Assembly (NCBI RefSeq): GCF_900111075.1
Contig: NZ_FOFZ01000001.1
Span: 434,001 to 498,000 of the forward strand
DNA: 64,000 nucleotides
Direction: 5' to 3'
From: Flavobacterium frigoris
Lineage (GTDB): Bacteria; Bacteroidota; Bacteroidia; Flavobacteriales; Flavobacteriaceae
Shown here: positions 43,226-53,514 of the stretch, in pieces
Layout: each line of letters opens with the position of its first letter
Numbering within the stretch: the first letter of the stretch is position 1
Notes under the pieces: model-generated
Database searches by the model: none
What the model saw: the letters and a program-made list of their open reading frames with translations, nothing else
What the model was told of the DNA's origin: nothing
Made by a program: the position numbers and the translations under genes

Positions 43226-43345
43226 TGCGCAAGGGATAGCAGCGAAAAGCCCACAGTCTCGTCTTTTAGGACGAGGCGAGGACTTGTAGCGAATAGCCCG
43301 ACCAAGCTGGAGTTTACGGAAGCAGGGATGCGCCCAAAAGATTGG
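43226..43345. repeat. Intergenic palindromic repeat, copy c
   Basis: Contains AAGGGATAGCAGCG and AAAGCCCACAG, a hairpin CTCGTC with GACGAG (43260-43281), GCGAATAGCCCGACC and GGAGTTTACGGAAGCAGGG. These words are shared with other fragments in the window (50640-50712) and with the GGGCTATCCCT block of copies a and b in reverse complement. Confidence 0.6.
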
Positions 43346-43400
43346 AAAAATGTTTAATTAGGTTGTGTCATCTTTTAATTGAAGATTGAGTTTGTTCCAT

Positions 43401-43433
43401 AAAAAAACGGTTCACATTGCTGTAAACCGTATT
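43401..43433 (-). terminator. Terminator of pepP
   Basis: ACGGTT (43407-43412) pairs with AACCGT (43425-43430); on the minus strand a run of seven T follows. Confidence 0.7.
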
Positions 43434-43463
43434 TATTCTTTTTTATTTGCTCTGTTTTCTTAC

Positions 43464-44756
43464 TTAAGAATTCATCAAACTTTCAATTTCATCCACTTCA
43501 ATAGGAATGTTGCGCATCAAGTTGAATGGCTCCCCACTTTCTTGAATTACGACATCATCCTCAAGACGAATACCGAAACCTTCCGCAGGAATATAAATGC
43601 CAGGTTCTACGGTGAAAACCATATTAGCTTGCATAGGTTCTGTCAAAATTCCGTAATCGTGTGTGTCTAATCCCATATGGTGAGACGTTCCGTGCATGAA
43701 ATATTTTTTGTAAGCAGGCCAGTCTGGATTTTCATTTTGTACATCGGCTTTGTCAATTAGCCCTAAACCAAGTAGTTCTGAAGTCATTAATTTACCCACC
43801 TCAATATGGTATTGTTTCCAGAGTGTTCCTGGAAGTAGCATTTTGGTCGCTTCGTTTTTAACTCGTAAAACGGCATTGTAAACCGCTTTTTGTCGGTCGT
43901 TGTATTTTCCTGAAACTGGAATAGTACGGGTCATATCGCTGGAATAATTTGCGTACTCTGCACCAGCATCAATCAAAATCAAATCACCGGCTTTACATTG
44001 CTGGTTGTTTTCGATATAATGCAATACATTAGCATTGTTTCCTGAACCAATAATTGGCGTGTAAGCAAAACCTTTGGAACGATTACGAACGAATTCATGA
44101 ATAAACTCAGCTTCGATTTCGTATTCCATCATATTTGGTTTCACGAAAGATAGCACTCTACGGAATCCTTTTTCGGTGATGTTACAAGCTTGTTGAATCA
44201 AGTCAATTTCTTCACTTTCTTTTACGGAACGAATGCGTTGCAAAATGGGGTTGCTTTTTGCAACGGTGTGCGCTGGATATTTCTCTTTCCACCATTTTAC
44301 AAAACGGGCTTCACGGGTTTCTGTTTCTACAGTTGCTCTGTAATGTTCATTGGTATTGATGTAAATCGTATCAGAATGTGTCATTAATTCAAACAATACT
44401 TTTTCGAATTCTTGTAGCCAATACACCGTTTTAATTCCAGAAACGGCTAGAGCACGTTCTTTAGTCAGTTTTTCGCCTTCCCAAACCGCAATATGATCAT
44501 TGGTTTCTTTTAGGAATAACATTTCTCTTTGATGCTCATAAGGAGCGTCTGGAAATAGAAGTAAGATGCTTTCTTCCTGATCCACGCCGCTTAAATAAAA
44601 GATGTCACGGTGTTGTGCAAATGGCATCGTACTGTCAGCACTTATCGGATAAATATCATTAGAGTTAAAAACGGCAACGCTTTTAGGCTTCATTTGAGCC
44701 ATAAATTTGGAACGGTTTTTTATAAATAAGTCACGGTCAATTTGATGGTATTTCAT
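43464..44756 (-). CDS. pepP: Xaa-Pro aminopeptidase (M24 family)
   Basis: A 430-residue metallopeptidase removing N-terminal residues before proline. The N-terminal domain (MKYHQIDRDLFIKNRSKF) precedes the pita-bread domain, whose metal ligands lie in LILIDAGAEYANYSSDMTRT, MHGTSHHMGLDTHD, FTVEPGIYIP and GIRLEDDVVI. All five ligands are present. It is a single-gene unit with a -7 box about 30 bases upstream. Confidence 0.95.
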   Translation of the reverse strand: MKYHQIDRDLFIKNRSKFMAQMKPKSVAVFNSNDIYPISADSTMPFAQHRDIFYLSGVDQEESILLLFPDAPYEHQREMLFLKETNDHIAVWEGEKLTKERALAVSGIKTVYWLQEFEKVLFELMTHSDTIYINTNEHYRATVETETREARFVKWWKEKYPAHTVAKSNPILQRIRSVKESEEIDLIQQACNITEKGFRRVLSFVKPNMMEYEIEAEFIHEFVRNRSKGFAYTPIIGSGNNANVLHYIENNQQCKAGDLILIDAGAEYANYSSDMTRTIPVSGKYNDRQKAVYNAVLRVKNEATKMLLPGTLWKQYHIEVGKLMTSELLGLGLIDKADVQNENPDWPAYKKYFMHGTSHHMGLDTHDYGILTEPMQANMVFTVEPGIYIPAEGFGIRLEDDVVIQESGEPFNLMRNIPIEVDEIESLMNS

Positions 44757-44785
44757 GTTCTTTCTATTTAATCTTTATAATTACT

Positions 44786-44793
44786 CAAAAATA
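44786..44793 (-). promoter_or_regulatory. TAnnTTTG -7 box for pepP
   Basis: Read on the minus strand it is TATTTTTG, 29 bases from the ATG. Confidence 0.5.
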
Positions 44794-45238
44794 CTAAGAT
44801 TAAATTGTTTCTGGTTACGAATTCAATAATTTTATGTAAAAAACAACTAATACGCGTTGGCTTAATGAGTAGGTTTTTAGATCGATGTGTTATCAAGTTA
44901 GTAAAGAATCGTTTTACTTAGAACTACTTTGTTTCTGTAGAATCTTTGATTGTAGTTGGATTTGATGTTCCGGGAGTAGTGGTGTTTTGGGCTGTATTAA
45001 AATAAGATATTTCGATAAAATTTTTAGAGTTAAATAGTTTTAAATGAATATGTTAAAAAAAAACAGGTTTGGAAAACAAGTGAACGTTCGAGAAAGGGAT
45101 GAAAAGCTTTTTTTATGTCTTTTTTGTTTTTTAGCGTATCTTTGAAAAAATGAAAGAAACGTGAGGGAAAAGCAATGTTATTTTCGATGTTTTTTTTGGA
45201 ATTAAATGCTCCTTTGAAAGAATAAATAGAATCTTAAT
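44794..45238. other. Intergenic region between pepP and the HTH/ImmA-like regulator
   Basis: About 445 bases with no gene. The only recognised element is a TATCTTTG box at 45137-45144 pointing to the regulator, which would give a leader of roughly 90 bases. Confidence 0.45.
45137..45144 (+). promoter_or_regulatory. TAnnTTTG -7 box for the HTH/ImmA-like regulator
   Basis: TATCTTTG, a full match. Confidence 0.45.
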
Positions 45239-46720
45239 ATGATTGTAGAAAAAGAATATATAAAATTGATTTTTGGGCTTAAACTCAAACAAGCGCGCAC
45301 AAATAAGAATTTATCGTTATTTGGCTTAGCCAAAATCACCGATCTTTCAAAATCGTATTTAAACGAAATTGAAAAAGGCAAGAAATATCCGAAGACAGAT
45401 AAGATAATTCTTTTAGCAGAAAAGTTGGATGTTTCATACGACAATATGGTCTCGTTGAAATTAGATAATAATCTGGCTCCCATCGGCGAAATCTTAAAAT
45501 CAGGGATTCTAAAAGAAATTCCATTGGATATTTTCGGAATTCAGGAAAACGACCTCATTGATATCATTGCTAATGCTCCGGCAAAAGTAAATGCCTTTAT
45601 TAGTACAATTATCGAGATTGCACAACACTATAATTTAACTAGGGAGAGTTTTTTCCTAGCGGCCTTACGTTCTTACCAAGAAGCGCATAATAATTATTTT
45701 GAGGATTTAGAACAGAAAGTATTGGATTTCTCAAAAGCATTTCAAATAAATATTGATACTAAAATTTCGATTGAAGATTTGACGGCTGTATTGACGGAAG
45801 AATATGGCTATAAAATTCAGGAAATTGTTTTTTCAGAGCAAGAGGAGTTGGGAGATTTGCGGTCTATATATGTTCCAAAAAGCAAAACCTTGTTGCTTTC
45901 ATTAGATATTGATGAACAGCAAAAGGCGTTTATTCTGGCTAAAGAGATCGCTTACAACTATTTGGAAATAACAGAGCGGTTGTTCACGTTCAGTTGGATT
46001 AAATTTGATAATTTTGATCAGGTTTTGAATAATTTTTATGCTTCGTATTTTGCCGGTGCGCTGTTAATACCTAGAAAACAGCTGGTAACCGAATTGAATT
46101 TGTTCTTGGCTAAAACAGATCCGAAGCCTCAGGAAATGATAGAGTTGATGGGTAAATTTAATGTTTCTCCAGAATCGTTCTACCAACGTTTAACGAATAT
46201 TTTACCGAAAGATTTTCAGTTAAAAAATATATTCTTCCTTCGCTTGTCTCATAAAAGAGGAGCAGATACCTATCAGATTAAAAAGGAACTACATATCACT
46301 AATCAGCAGGAGCCACATGCCAATGAGATGAATGAACATTATTGCCGCAGATGGATTTCTGTCAAAACAATCGTGCAATCCATGGAGCAGAATAATAGTC
46401 ACTATTTTGATGCTCAAATTTCACGCTATGAAAATAGCGGCAACGAGTTTTTGGTTTTCTCATCGGCGACAGAAGATCCGTTCAAAAAAGATTGTTTGAG
46501 AAGTATATCAGTAGGTATTTTGATTACTGCAAGCATGAAGAAGAAATTCAAATTCATCGATAATAAGTCTATCCAAAAACAAATCGTCGGAGTGACTTGT
46601 GAAACTTGCGCTGTAAAAAACTGTGAAGTAAGGGCATCAGCTCCAATTCAATTGGAACTCAAAACCCGAAATGAAAATACAGATTTAATTGTTCAAAAAT
46701 ACATGGCTAAATTTAGTTGA
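45239..46720 (+). CDS. HTH-XRE regulator with degenerate ImmA/IrrE domain (ScfR/RamB-like)
   Basis: A 493-residue regulator. An N-terminal XRE helix-turn-helix (LKQARTNKNLSLFGLAKITDLSKSY, split at residues 14-60) is followed by a central ImmA/IrrE-like domain in which the HExxH metal motif reads KEIAY (AKEIAYNYLEI), so protease activity is unlikely. A C-terminal DUF2083-like region has the cysteine cluster CETCAVKNCEVRASAPI. Proteins with this layout (RamB, ScfR/PrpC-type) sense acyl-CoA or metabolites and control acetate, propionate or glyoxylate genes. It lies just upstream of sdhCAB on the same strand. Confidence 0.85.
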   Translation: MIVEKEYIKLIFGLKLKQARTNKNLSLFGLAKITDLSKSYLNEIEKGKKYPKTDKIILLAEKLDVSYDNMVSLKLDNNLAPIGEILKSGILKEIPLDIFGIQENDLIDIIANAPAKVNAFISTIIEIAQHYNLTRESFFLAALRSYQEAHNNYFEDLEQKVLDFSKAFQINIDTKISIEDLTAVLTEEYGYKIQEIVFSEQEELGDLRSIYVPKSKTLLLSLDIDEQQKAFILAKEIAYNYLEITERLFTFSWIKFDNFDQVLNNFYASYFAGALLIPRKQLVTELNLFLAKTDPKPQEMIELMGKFNVSPESFYQRLTNILPKDFQLKNIFFLRLSHKRGADTYQIKKELHITNQQEPHANEMNEHYCRRWISVKTIVQSMEQNNSHYFDAQISRYENSGNEFLVFSSATEDPFKKDCLRSISVGILITASMKKKFKFIDNKSIQKQIVGVTCETCAVKNCEVRASAPIQLELKTRNENTDLIVQKYMAKFS

Positions 46721-46991
46721 TTGCCTTAAAGAAGGTCTAAAGCCGGTTTCAGGGTACTATTTATCCATAGTAGTTAATGAAATAGTCTTAGATTTTTTGG
46801 GGATCGAACTAAATGAAATTCAGGAATAAATTGAATAACACTATTTTTGTTATATTCTAAGGTCTAAAAGGGACTATAAACGAAAAAATTTATAATTTAA
46901 TATATTGAAAAACAGTGTGTAATGGTTTTTTAGACGGGTAAAATCTATAAAAAAAACACACTTTAAAATCATTATAAATAAGAGCGAAAAG
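46721..46991. other. Intergenic region upstream of the sdh promoter
   Basis: About 270 bases with no gene. It contains short A/T-rich inverted repeats (for example GTGTGTAATGG...ACACAC) that could be regulatory. No clear operator. Confidence 0.35.
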
Positions 46992-47023
46992 GTTGTAGTT
47001 GAGGCCAATTTGCTCTATTTTTG
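46992..47023 (+). promoter_or_regulatory. Bacteroidota-type promoter for sdhCAB
   Basis: GTTG (46992-46995), 20-base spacer, TATTTTTG (47016-47023). The leader to sdhC is about 25 bases. Confidence 0.55.
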
Positions 47024-47053
47024 TGTTATTCTTAAAACAAATTATTAAATCTT

Positions 47054-47719
47054 ATGGCACAATCTGCATTATTGAAGTCGTCAATAGCTAAAAAAGTGGC
47101 TATGGCGCTTTCAGGACTCTTTCTGATGTTGTTTCTAGCACAGCACTTTTTCATTAATATGACTTCGGTGTTTAGTCCGGACACATTCAATTCGATTTCT
47201 CATTTTATGGGAAATAATCCTTTAGTACAATTTGTAATTCAGCCAATTTTAATAGTAGGAGTGATCTTTCACTTTATTATGGGGTTTGTTTTAGATTTCA
47301 AAAATAGAAGCGCAAGACCAATTGCTTATGCAAAAAACAATGGTGCTGCAAACTCTTCTTGGGCATCTAGAAACATGATTATTACAGGTTCAGTTATTTT
47401 GGCTTTTTTAGGTTTGCACTTTTATGATTTCTGGGTACCAGAAATGGTTTATAAATATGTAGCTTTTAATCCATTGGATGAAACAAGATATTTTCATGAA
47501 TTAGTAGAGAAGTTTGAAAGTCCAGTGCGTACAGCATTGTATTGTATTTCATTTGTATTGTTAGCACTGCACTTGAATCACGGATTCAGTTCTTCTTTCC
47601 AATCGGTTGGTTTCAATAATAAATATTCTAAAGGGTTAAAAAATTTCGGATTAGCGTTCGCTTTTGTAATTCCTTTCGGTTTTATTTTTATTGCATTATT
47701 TCATCATTTCAATCATTAA
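47054..47719 (+). CDS. sdhC: Succinate dehydrogenase cytochrome b subunit
   Basis: A 221-residue membrane anchor with five hydrophobic helices, the single-chain di-haem type found in Bacteroidota and epsilonproteobacterial complexes. Haem-ligand candidates include H31 (AQHFFINM), the His in IFHFIMGF, GLHFYDFW and LHLNHGF. It passes electrons from SdhB to menaquinone. It is the first gene of sdhCAB, with 12 bases to sdhA. Confidence 0.93.
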   Translation: MAQSALLKSSIAKKVAMALSGLFLMLFLAQHFFINMTSVFSPDTFNSISHFMGNNPLVQFVIQPILIVGVIFHFIMGFVLDFKNRSARPIAYAKNNGAANSSWASRNMIITGSVILAFLGLHFYDFWVPEMVYKYVAFNPLDETRYFHELVEKFESPVRTALYCISFVLLALHLNHGFSSSFQSVGFNNKYSKGLKNFGLAFAFVIPFGFIFIALFHHFNH

Positions 47720-47731
47720 TATTAAATTATA

Positions 47732-49732
47732 ATGGCATTAGACTCAAAAATTCCAAATGGTCCAATTTCGGATAAATGGACAGATTATAAAGATCATATT
47801 AATTTAGTAAATCCGGCTAACAAACGTAACTTAGATGTTATCATTGTTGGAACAGGATTAGCTGGAGGTTCTGCTGCTGCAACATTAGCAGAATTAGGAT
47901 ATAACGTAAAAGCTTTTTGTTTTCAAGATTCACCTCGTCGTGCGCACTCTATTGCAGCACAAGGAGGAATCAATGCGGCAAAAAATTATCAAGGAGATGG
48001 GGATTCTGTTTTCAGATTATTTTATGACACAGTAAAAGGAGGGGATTATCGCTCTCGCGAAGCAAACGTTCATCGTTTGGCTGAAGTTTCTACTAATATT
48101 ATTGACCAGTGCGTAGCTCAGGGTGTGCCTTTTGCACGTGAATATGGAGGCTTACTAGACAACCGTTCTTTTGGAGGAACGTTAGTGTCGCGTACGTTTT
48201 ATGCTAAAGGACAAACAGGACAACAATTGTTGCTAGGTGCTTATTCAGCAATGAATCGCCAAATAGGACGTGGTAAAATAACAATGCACAGCCGTCACGA
48301 AATGCTAGATCTAGTAATCGTGGATGGAAAAGCAAGAGGAATTATCGCTCGTAATTTAGTTACTGGTGAAATTGAAAGACATTCAGCTCACGCGGTAGTT
48401 ATTGCTTCTGGAGGATACGGAAACGTTTTCTTTTTGTCTACCAATGCAATGGGATCTAATGCTACTGCAGCTTGGAAAATACATAAAAAAGGAGCCTTTT
48501 TTGCGAACCCTTGTTATACACAAATTCACCCAACATGTATTCCAGTTTCTGGAGATCATCAGGCAAAATTAACGTTGATGTCTGAGTCTTTAAGAAATGA
48601 TGGTCGTATATGGGTACCAGCAAAACTAGAAGATGCTAAAGCGATTCGTGAAGGGAAATTAAAACCAACTCAAATTGTTGAAGCTGATAGAGATTATTAT
48701 CTAGAAAGAAGATATCCTGCATTTGGGAATCTTGTTCCTCGTGATGTAGCTTCTCGTGCTTCCAAAGAAAGATGCGATGCTGGTTTTGGAGTGAATAAAA
48801 CAGGTGAAGCTGTTTACTTAGATTTTGCTGCGGCAATTCAACGTTACGGAAAAGAACAAGCACACATAAAAGGCTTAGATGGAAATGATGCTGAAGTAAT
48901 TGTCAAATTAGGTACTGATGTAGTTGCCAATAAATACGGTAACTTATTTCAGATGTACGAGAAGATTGTAGATGAAAATCCATATGCGACTCCTATGATG
49001 ATTTATCCTGCAGTCCATTATACAATGGGTGGAACTTGGGTTGATTATAACTTACAAACTACTATTCCAGGATGTTTCTCTATTGGGGAATCAAACTTTT
49101 CTGATCACGGTGCAAATCGTTTAGGTGCCTCTGCTTTAATGCAAGGATTAGCTGATGGATATTTTGTATTGCCTTATACTATCGGAGATTATTTATCACC
49201 AGATATTAAAATGGGACCAATCTCTACTGACTCGCCAGAATTTGCTGCTGCCGAAAAAGGAGTGAAAGAGCAGATCGAAAAATTCATGAACAATAACGGA
49301 ACACAATCTGTTGACCACTTCCATAGAAGATTGGGTAAAATAATGTGGGACAAAGTTGGAATGGCTAGAAATGCTAAAGGTCTTAACGAAGCTATCACAG
49401 AAATCGCTGCTTTACGTGAAGAGTTTTACAAGGATGTTAGAGTTCCAGGAACTGACAAAGGATTCAACCAAGAATTAGAAAAGGCGACTCGTGTTGCTGA
49501 TTTCTTAGAATTAGGAGAATTGTTCGCTAAAGATGCTTTACATCGTAATGAATCTTGTGGAGGTCACTTCCGTGAGGAATATCAATCTGCTGATGGTGAA
49601 GCACAGCGTGATGACGAGAATTTTGCATATGTAGCCGCATGGGAATACAAAGGGAAACCAAGTGATGCCGTTTTACATAAAGAAGACTTAATTTTCGATA
49701 ATGTTAAATTGGTAACTCGTAGTTATAAATAG
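47732..49732 (+). CDS. sdhA: Succinate dehydrogenase flavoprotein subunit
   Basis: A 666-residue FAD subunit. The dinucleotide-binding motif [19 protein letters not shown], the FAD-attachment region [13 protein letters not shown] (the His in [11 protein letters not shown] is the covalent ligand), and the active-site [20 protein letters not shown] motifs are present. It oxidises succinate to fumarate at the membrane face. Coupled with sdhC and sdhB. Confidence 0.97.
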   Translation: MALDSKIPNGPISDKWTDYKDHINLVNPANKRNLDVIIVGTGLAGGSAAATLAELGYNVKAFCFQDSPRRAHSIAAQGGINAAKNYQGDGDSVFRLFYDTVKGGDYRSREANVHRLAEVSTNIIDQCVAQGVPFAREYGGLLDNRSFGGTLVSRTFYAKGQTGQQLLLGAYSAMNRQIGRGKITMHSRHEMLDLVIVDGKARGIIARNLVTGEIERHSAHAVVIASGGYGNVFFLSTNAMGSNATAAWKIHKKGAFFANPCYTQIHPTCIPVSGDHQAKLTLMSESLRNDGRIWVPAKLEDAKAIREGKLKPTQIVEADRDYYLERRYPAFGNLVPRDVASRASKERCDAGFGVNKTGEAVYLDFAAAIQRYGKEQAHIKGLDGNDAEVIVKLGTDVVANKYGNLFQMYEKIVDENPYATPMMIYPAVHYTMGGTWVDYNLQTTIPGCFSIGESNFSDHGANRLGASALMQGLADGYFVLPYTIGDYLSPDIKMGPISTDSPEFAAAEKGVKEQIEKFMNNNGTQSVDHFHRRLGKIMWDKVGMARNAKGLNEAITEIAALREEFYKDVRVPGTDKGFNQELEKATRVADFLELGELFAKDALHRNESCGGHFREEYQSADGEAQRDDENFAYVAAWEYKGKPSDAVLHKEDLIFDNVKLVTRSYK

Positions 49733-49815
49733 TAATTTGTCGAAAGTTAAAAGTTAAGAGTCACAATAAAATTGGACTTTTGACCTTCGACTTAAAGACT
49801 TTCAAATTTAAAAAG

Positions 49816-50562
49816 ATGAAACTTACATTAAAAATATGGCGTCAGAAAAACGCCCAAGATAAAGGAGCAATGGTTGATTATCAAATCGACGGAATTGAGC
49901 CAGATATGTCTTTCCTCGAAATGCTTGACGTCTTTAATCAAGACTTGATGGGCAAAGGGGGAGAACCAGTAGCGTTTGACCACGATTGTCGCGAAGGAAT
50001 TTGCGGAATGTGTTCTTTGTATATCAATGGTGAAGCGCACGGTCCAGATAGAAAAGTAACCACTTGTCAATTGCACATGCGTATGTTCAATGATGGCGAT
50101 ACTATCACTATTGAGCCATTTCGTGCAGGGGCTTTCCCAGTAGTAAAAGATTTAGTTGTTGACAGAAGTGCTTTTGATAGAATCCAACATGCAGGTGGAT
50201 TTATATCTGTTAACACTTCAGGAAATACTATCGATGCAAATACAATTCCAGTTAATAAGCAAGATGCAGATGATGCGTTCGATGCAGCTACTTGTATAGG
50301 TTGTGGTGCTTGTGTTGCCACTTGTAAAAACTCATCGGCTATGTTGTTCGTAGCTGCAAAAGTATCTCAATATGCTTTGTTGCCTCAAGGACGTATTGAA
50401 GCAACTGATCGTGTATTAAACATGGTGCACCAGATGGATGCTGAAGGTTTTGGTAACTGTACTAACACCGGAGCTTGTGAGGTGGAATGTCCTAAAGGAA
50501 TTTCTTTAGAGAACATCGCACGTATGAACAGAGAGTATATGTCAGCAAGTATGAAAGGATAA
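49816..50562 (+). CDS. sdhB: Succinate dehydrogenase iron-sulphur subunit
   Basis: A 248-residue subunit with the 2Fe-2S cysteines in [16 protein letters not shown] and the distal Cys in TTCQLHM, and two ferredoxin-like cysteine sets [12 protein letters not shown] and [14 protein letters not shown] for the 4Fe-4S and 3Fe-4S centres. The start [12 protein letters not shown] at 49816 is preferred; the 12-residue upstream extension is not family-like. A terminator follows the gene. Confidence 0.96.
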   Translation: MKLTLKIWRQKNAQDKGAMVDYQIDGIEPDMSFLEMLDVFNQDLMGKGGEPVAFDHDCREGICGMCSLYINGEAHGPDRKVTTCQLHMRMFNDGDTITIEPFRAGAFPVVKDLVVDRSAFDRIQHAGGFISVNTSGNTIDANTIPVNKQDADDAFDAATCIGCGACVATCKNSSAMLFVAAKVSQYALLPQGRIEATDRVLNMVHQMDAEGFGNCTNTGACEVECPKGISLENIARMNREYMSASMKG

Positions 50563-50572
50563 TACTATTTGT

Positions 50573-50597
50573 CATTCTGACGTAAGGAAGAATCTAA
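50573..50597 (+). repeat. Short intergenic repeat (TCATTCTGACGTAAGGAAG)
   Basis: TCATTCTGACGTAAGGAAG followed by AATCT resembles a short interspersed sequence widely seen in Bacteroidota intergenic regions. Only one copy is in this window, so the call rests on recall. Confidence 0.35.
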
Positions 50598-50630
50598 AAA
50601 CGCATTCATTTATTTGGATGCGTTTTTTGT
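50596..50630 (+). terminator. Rho-independent terminator of sdhCAB
   Basis: AAAAACGCAT pairs with ATGCGTTTTTT, followed by T residues. Confidence 0.85.
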
Positions 50631-50639
50631 TTTGGGGTG

Positions 50640-50712
50640 CCCTACGGTCGGGCTATTCGTTACAATCTTTTATTCCATTGCATTCCATAAAAGGATTTCC
50701 ACTACTATCCCT
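50640..50712. repeat. Intergenic palindromic repeat, fragment d
   Basis: TCGGGCTATTCGTTACAA is the near reverse complement of the TTGTAGCGAATAGCCCGA stretch of copy c, and ATTTCCACTACTATCCCT resembles the closing block of copies a and b. Confidence 0.55.
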
Positions 50713-50815
50713 CACCCAAAGAAATTCGTGGTTTAATTACATTTTGTTTTTCAAAATTCGAAATATACATACTTCAAAACAAATTACTTTTTTACCTTTA
50801 TAAAAACGAACAACA

Positions 50816-51586
50816 ATGAAAGTAGCTTTAATTCAATCTGCACTAATTTGGGAAAACCCAGAAGCAAACAGAGCGTATTTTGAAGAAAAAATAAATGCAA
50901 TTGCTGAAGATGTAAATCTTGTTGTACTGCCTGAAATGTTTACAACGGGATTTACAATGGGTCCCGCAAAAGTCGCGGAGACTATGCAAGGAGAAACAGT
51001 AATGTGGATGCAGGCTTTGGCGAAAGCCAAAAACGCAGCAATAACAGGAAGCGTAGTGATAGAAGAAGAGAATGCTACTTTCTATAACCGAATGCTATTT
51101 GTATTTCCTTCAGGTGAGATACAGCATTATGACAAAAGACATTTGTTTACGTTAGCTGGCGAAGACAAAGTGTATTCAAGAGGCACTCAAAAATTAATTG
51201 TAGAATACCTCGGGTGGAGAATCTGTCCTTTTGTGTGTTATGATTTACGATTCCCAGTTTTCTCTCGTAACGTCGAGAATTACGATTTATTAATTTACGT
51301 TGCCAGTTGGCCCAAGACCCGAATTAAAGCTTGGGATACCTTGCTTGCAGCCCGCGCTATAGAAAATATGAGTTGTGTGGTAGGGGTAAATAGAATAGGC
51401 ACTGACGCTAACGGTTATGAATACATTGGGCACTCACAAGTATTAGATTGCTTAGGTGAACATTTAATTGCTCCACAAGAATCTGAAGGGGTTTTTATAA
51501 CCACTTTAAACCAGTCAACGCTAATAGAAACCCGAAAAAAACTTAATTTTTTAAATGATAAAGATTCTTTTGAAATTAGAAACTAG
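50816..51586 (+). CDS. Nitrilase-superfamily amidohydrolase (omega-amidase, YafV-like)
   Basis: A 256-residue carbon-nitrogen hydrolase. The Glu-Lys-Cys triad is visible: VVLPEMFTTGFTM, YDKRHLFTLAGEDKVYSRG and FVCYDLRFPVFSRN. The ED..Y pattern and overall length match omega-amidases, which hydrolyse 2-oxoglutaramate and 2-oxosuccinamate in methionine salvage-linked metabolism. It is convergent with the lipoprotein gene, overlapping by 11 bases. Confidence 0.92.
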   Translation: MKVALIQSALIWENPEANRAYFEEKINAIAEDVNLVVLPEMFTTGFTMGPAKVAETMQGETVMWMQALAKAKNAAITGSVVIEEENATFYNRMLFVFPSGEIQHYDKRHLFTLAGEDKVYSRGTQKLIVEYLGWRICPFVCYDLRFPVFSRNVENYDLLIYVASWPKTRIKAWDTLLAARAIENMSCVVGVNRIGTDANGYEYIGHSQVLDCLGEHLIAPQESEGVFITTLNQSTLIETRKKLNFLNDKDSFEIRN

Positions 51587-53240
51587 ATTTTTTCTTAGCA
51601 TCTACTTTCTTCTTTGGCTCAGGAGTATAGGGTAAGCTCACGTCAAAAACCTGTTCCACATCCCAATTCGCACGAATGTCTATTTCTTTAGAAAAATAAA
51701 CCACTTCTTCTGAATATCGTTTTTCTAAGTAATTACCACTGTCGTAAGTTTTATTTTTGTTTTCGTCATAAATAAGGCGCAGTGTAAATAATGCGGGTTC
51801 CAATAAATTAAAATCAACGGTAGTATCATTTTCGCTATATTCTGAAGCCATAATATCTCCTTTTGCGTTGGTCAATTCGACAATAACTGGGAAGCGTTTT
51901 ACATTTTGAAGTTGTATTCGAAGATTTCCGTACTCGGAGGTGCCTTTCGTATTTAATTTAAAGGATAAAGTGTCATTTGCTACCTCAAAAAAATCGGTGA
52001 GTGCGTTTGGTAAAATGGTAAAAGTATACTTTTCTGATGGCTCTTTTTTGAAATCAAAAAACAGCTTCTGATTGAAATCGTCGTATTCGGTCGTGAATGC
52101 TACTGCGACAGAATCTTTGTTGGTCAACTTTATTTTTGAAGTGTCAATATGAACCAGTGGAGTAGTTGTTTCTAAAGTAAAACGTTCTCTGAAATTTAGA
52201 TTACCGTTTTGAAGTGCGGTAATATTTAGAGTGTCTTTTTTCTGCTCTTTAATTTTGAATGTAAACTTCCCTTGGTAGTTGTCTTTGTTTACGGTCATTG
52301 CCAAAGAGTCTATTTTGATAGGTTTGTACCATATTTGAAGGGAGTCTTTTTTAGGAAAATGAGTTACGATTGTTGGTACAATATCATCGTTGTTTTTTAA
52401 GACTATTTTCGGCCTTAAATCGACTGATTTTACGTCTCCTTCGTAACCAATAAGCAAGCGATTCCCGGACGCTTGAGTTGGTTTAAAAGCTTTAAATGGG
52501 AGGGCCTCTTTGAATAATTCCAATTCGTAAACCGTATCATTTGGAATCGTAATAAATTCTTTTCTAAAACCTATTTTGTCCTCTTTAGGATTGAATTTGT
52601 TGTTGCTATTTTTGTCTTTTATAGCAACTAATAAATACTTTCCAGCCTTTAAATTCTCTAATCTAAATGTTTTTAAACTGTCTAAAGTGTTAGTGATATA
52701 TCTTGGGGAGTTGTTAAAAACCACTGAATCATTGTATTTTTCGTTCACATCATAAAGCATAACTGATACAAATGCGTCTGCTTCTTTCTGGTAAGCATCT
52801 TTTATTCTCCCGCCAATAGCAAGAGAGTCAATAAAGTCTCCTGTAGAGAATACGTATTTAAATTGATTGTACGGATTGTTTTCGTTGTTGTCAGCGATAC
52901 TTTGGCCAAAGTTGATGCTATAGGTTGTGTTAGGTTGTAAGGTGTCTTTTATTTTTATCGACAGCGTTTTAGTTGCAGATGTAGGCGAAATTATTGGTTC
53001 GTATTTCATGGGTGGTGAAATAACCAATTGCTTGTTTAGGTTTTTGAGCTTGATATTTTCATCAAAGACTAATTTAATCTCATTTCCTTTAAAGTTAGTG
53101 CTAAAATTTTCTGGGAAACTCATTTTTAATACTGGTGCAATCGTGTCTTTTAAGCCACCTGTAATCGTTCCTCTTTTTGCACAGCTTGCAATTACAATTA
53201 GTAAAAGAAGGGAAATATATTTTAAATTGTTTTTCAACAT
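51576..53240 (-). CDS. Ig-like (Big_5) domain lipoprotein
   Basis: A 554-residue exported lipoprotein: signal LLLLIVIASC with the lipobox Cys at about residue 20. An N-terminal Ig-like domain (TIAPVLKMSFPENFSTNFKGNEIKLVFDE, split; NTTYSINFGQSIADNNENNP) is of the Big_5 type found in Bacteroidota. Later segments include a carboxypeptidase-regulatory-like fold (TFRLENLKAGKYLLVAIKDKN) and NKFNPKEDKIG, a calcium-loop-like motif. Function unknown; probably on the periplasmic or surface face of the outer membrane. Confidence 0.87.
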   Translation of the reverse strand: MLKNNLKYISLLLLIVIASCAKRGTITGGLKDTIAPVLKMSFPENFSTNFKGNEIKLVFDENIKLKNLNKQLVISPPMKYEPIISPTSATKTLSIKIKDTLQPNTTYSINFGQSIADNNENNPYNQFKYVFSTGDFIDSLAIGGRIKDAYQKEADAFVSVMLYDVNEKYNDSVVFNNSPRYITNTLDSLKTFRLENLKAGKYLLVAIKDKNSNNKFNPKEDKIGFRKEFITIPNDTVYELELFKEALPFKAFKPTQASGNRLLIGYEGDVKSVDLRPKIVLKNNDDIVPTIVTHFPKKDSLQIWYKPIKIDSLAMTVNKDNYQGKFTFKIKEQKKDTLNITALQNGNLNFRERFTLETTTPLVHIDTSKIKLTNKDSVAVAFTTEYDDFNQKLFFDFKKEPSEKYTFTILPNALTDFFEVANDTLSFKLNTKGTSEYGNLRIQLQNVKRFPVIVELTNAKGDIMASEYSENDTTVDFNLLEPALFTLRLIYDENKNKTYDSGNYLEKRYSEEVVYFSKEIDIRANWDVEQVFDVSLPYTPEPKKKVDAKKKSSF

Positions 53241-53514
53241 ATCATATTAGGATTAGAATTTACAAAATAACAATTATAATTGCTGAGATTGAAGTTTTTT
53301 ATAAAATTATTATGGGTGTTCAATTTGGCTTACTTTTGTGGCTCGTCCGATAATTTTTAGTTTTTAATGTTTAATTTTACGGGTGTCTAAAGTGTGCAAC
53401 TGTAAATAATTAATAGCTTGAACTTTCGATTTTACAACAAACGGCATGACAACGGAATAATTTAGGCTAAAATAGAATTATAATTAGTTTAACAAGACAT
53501 AAAATATTTAGGCA

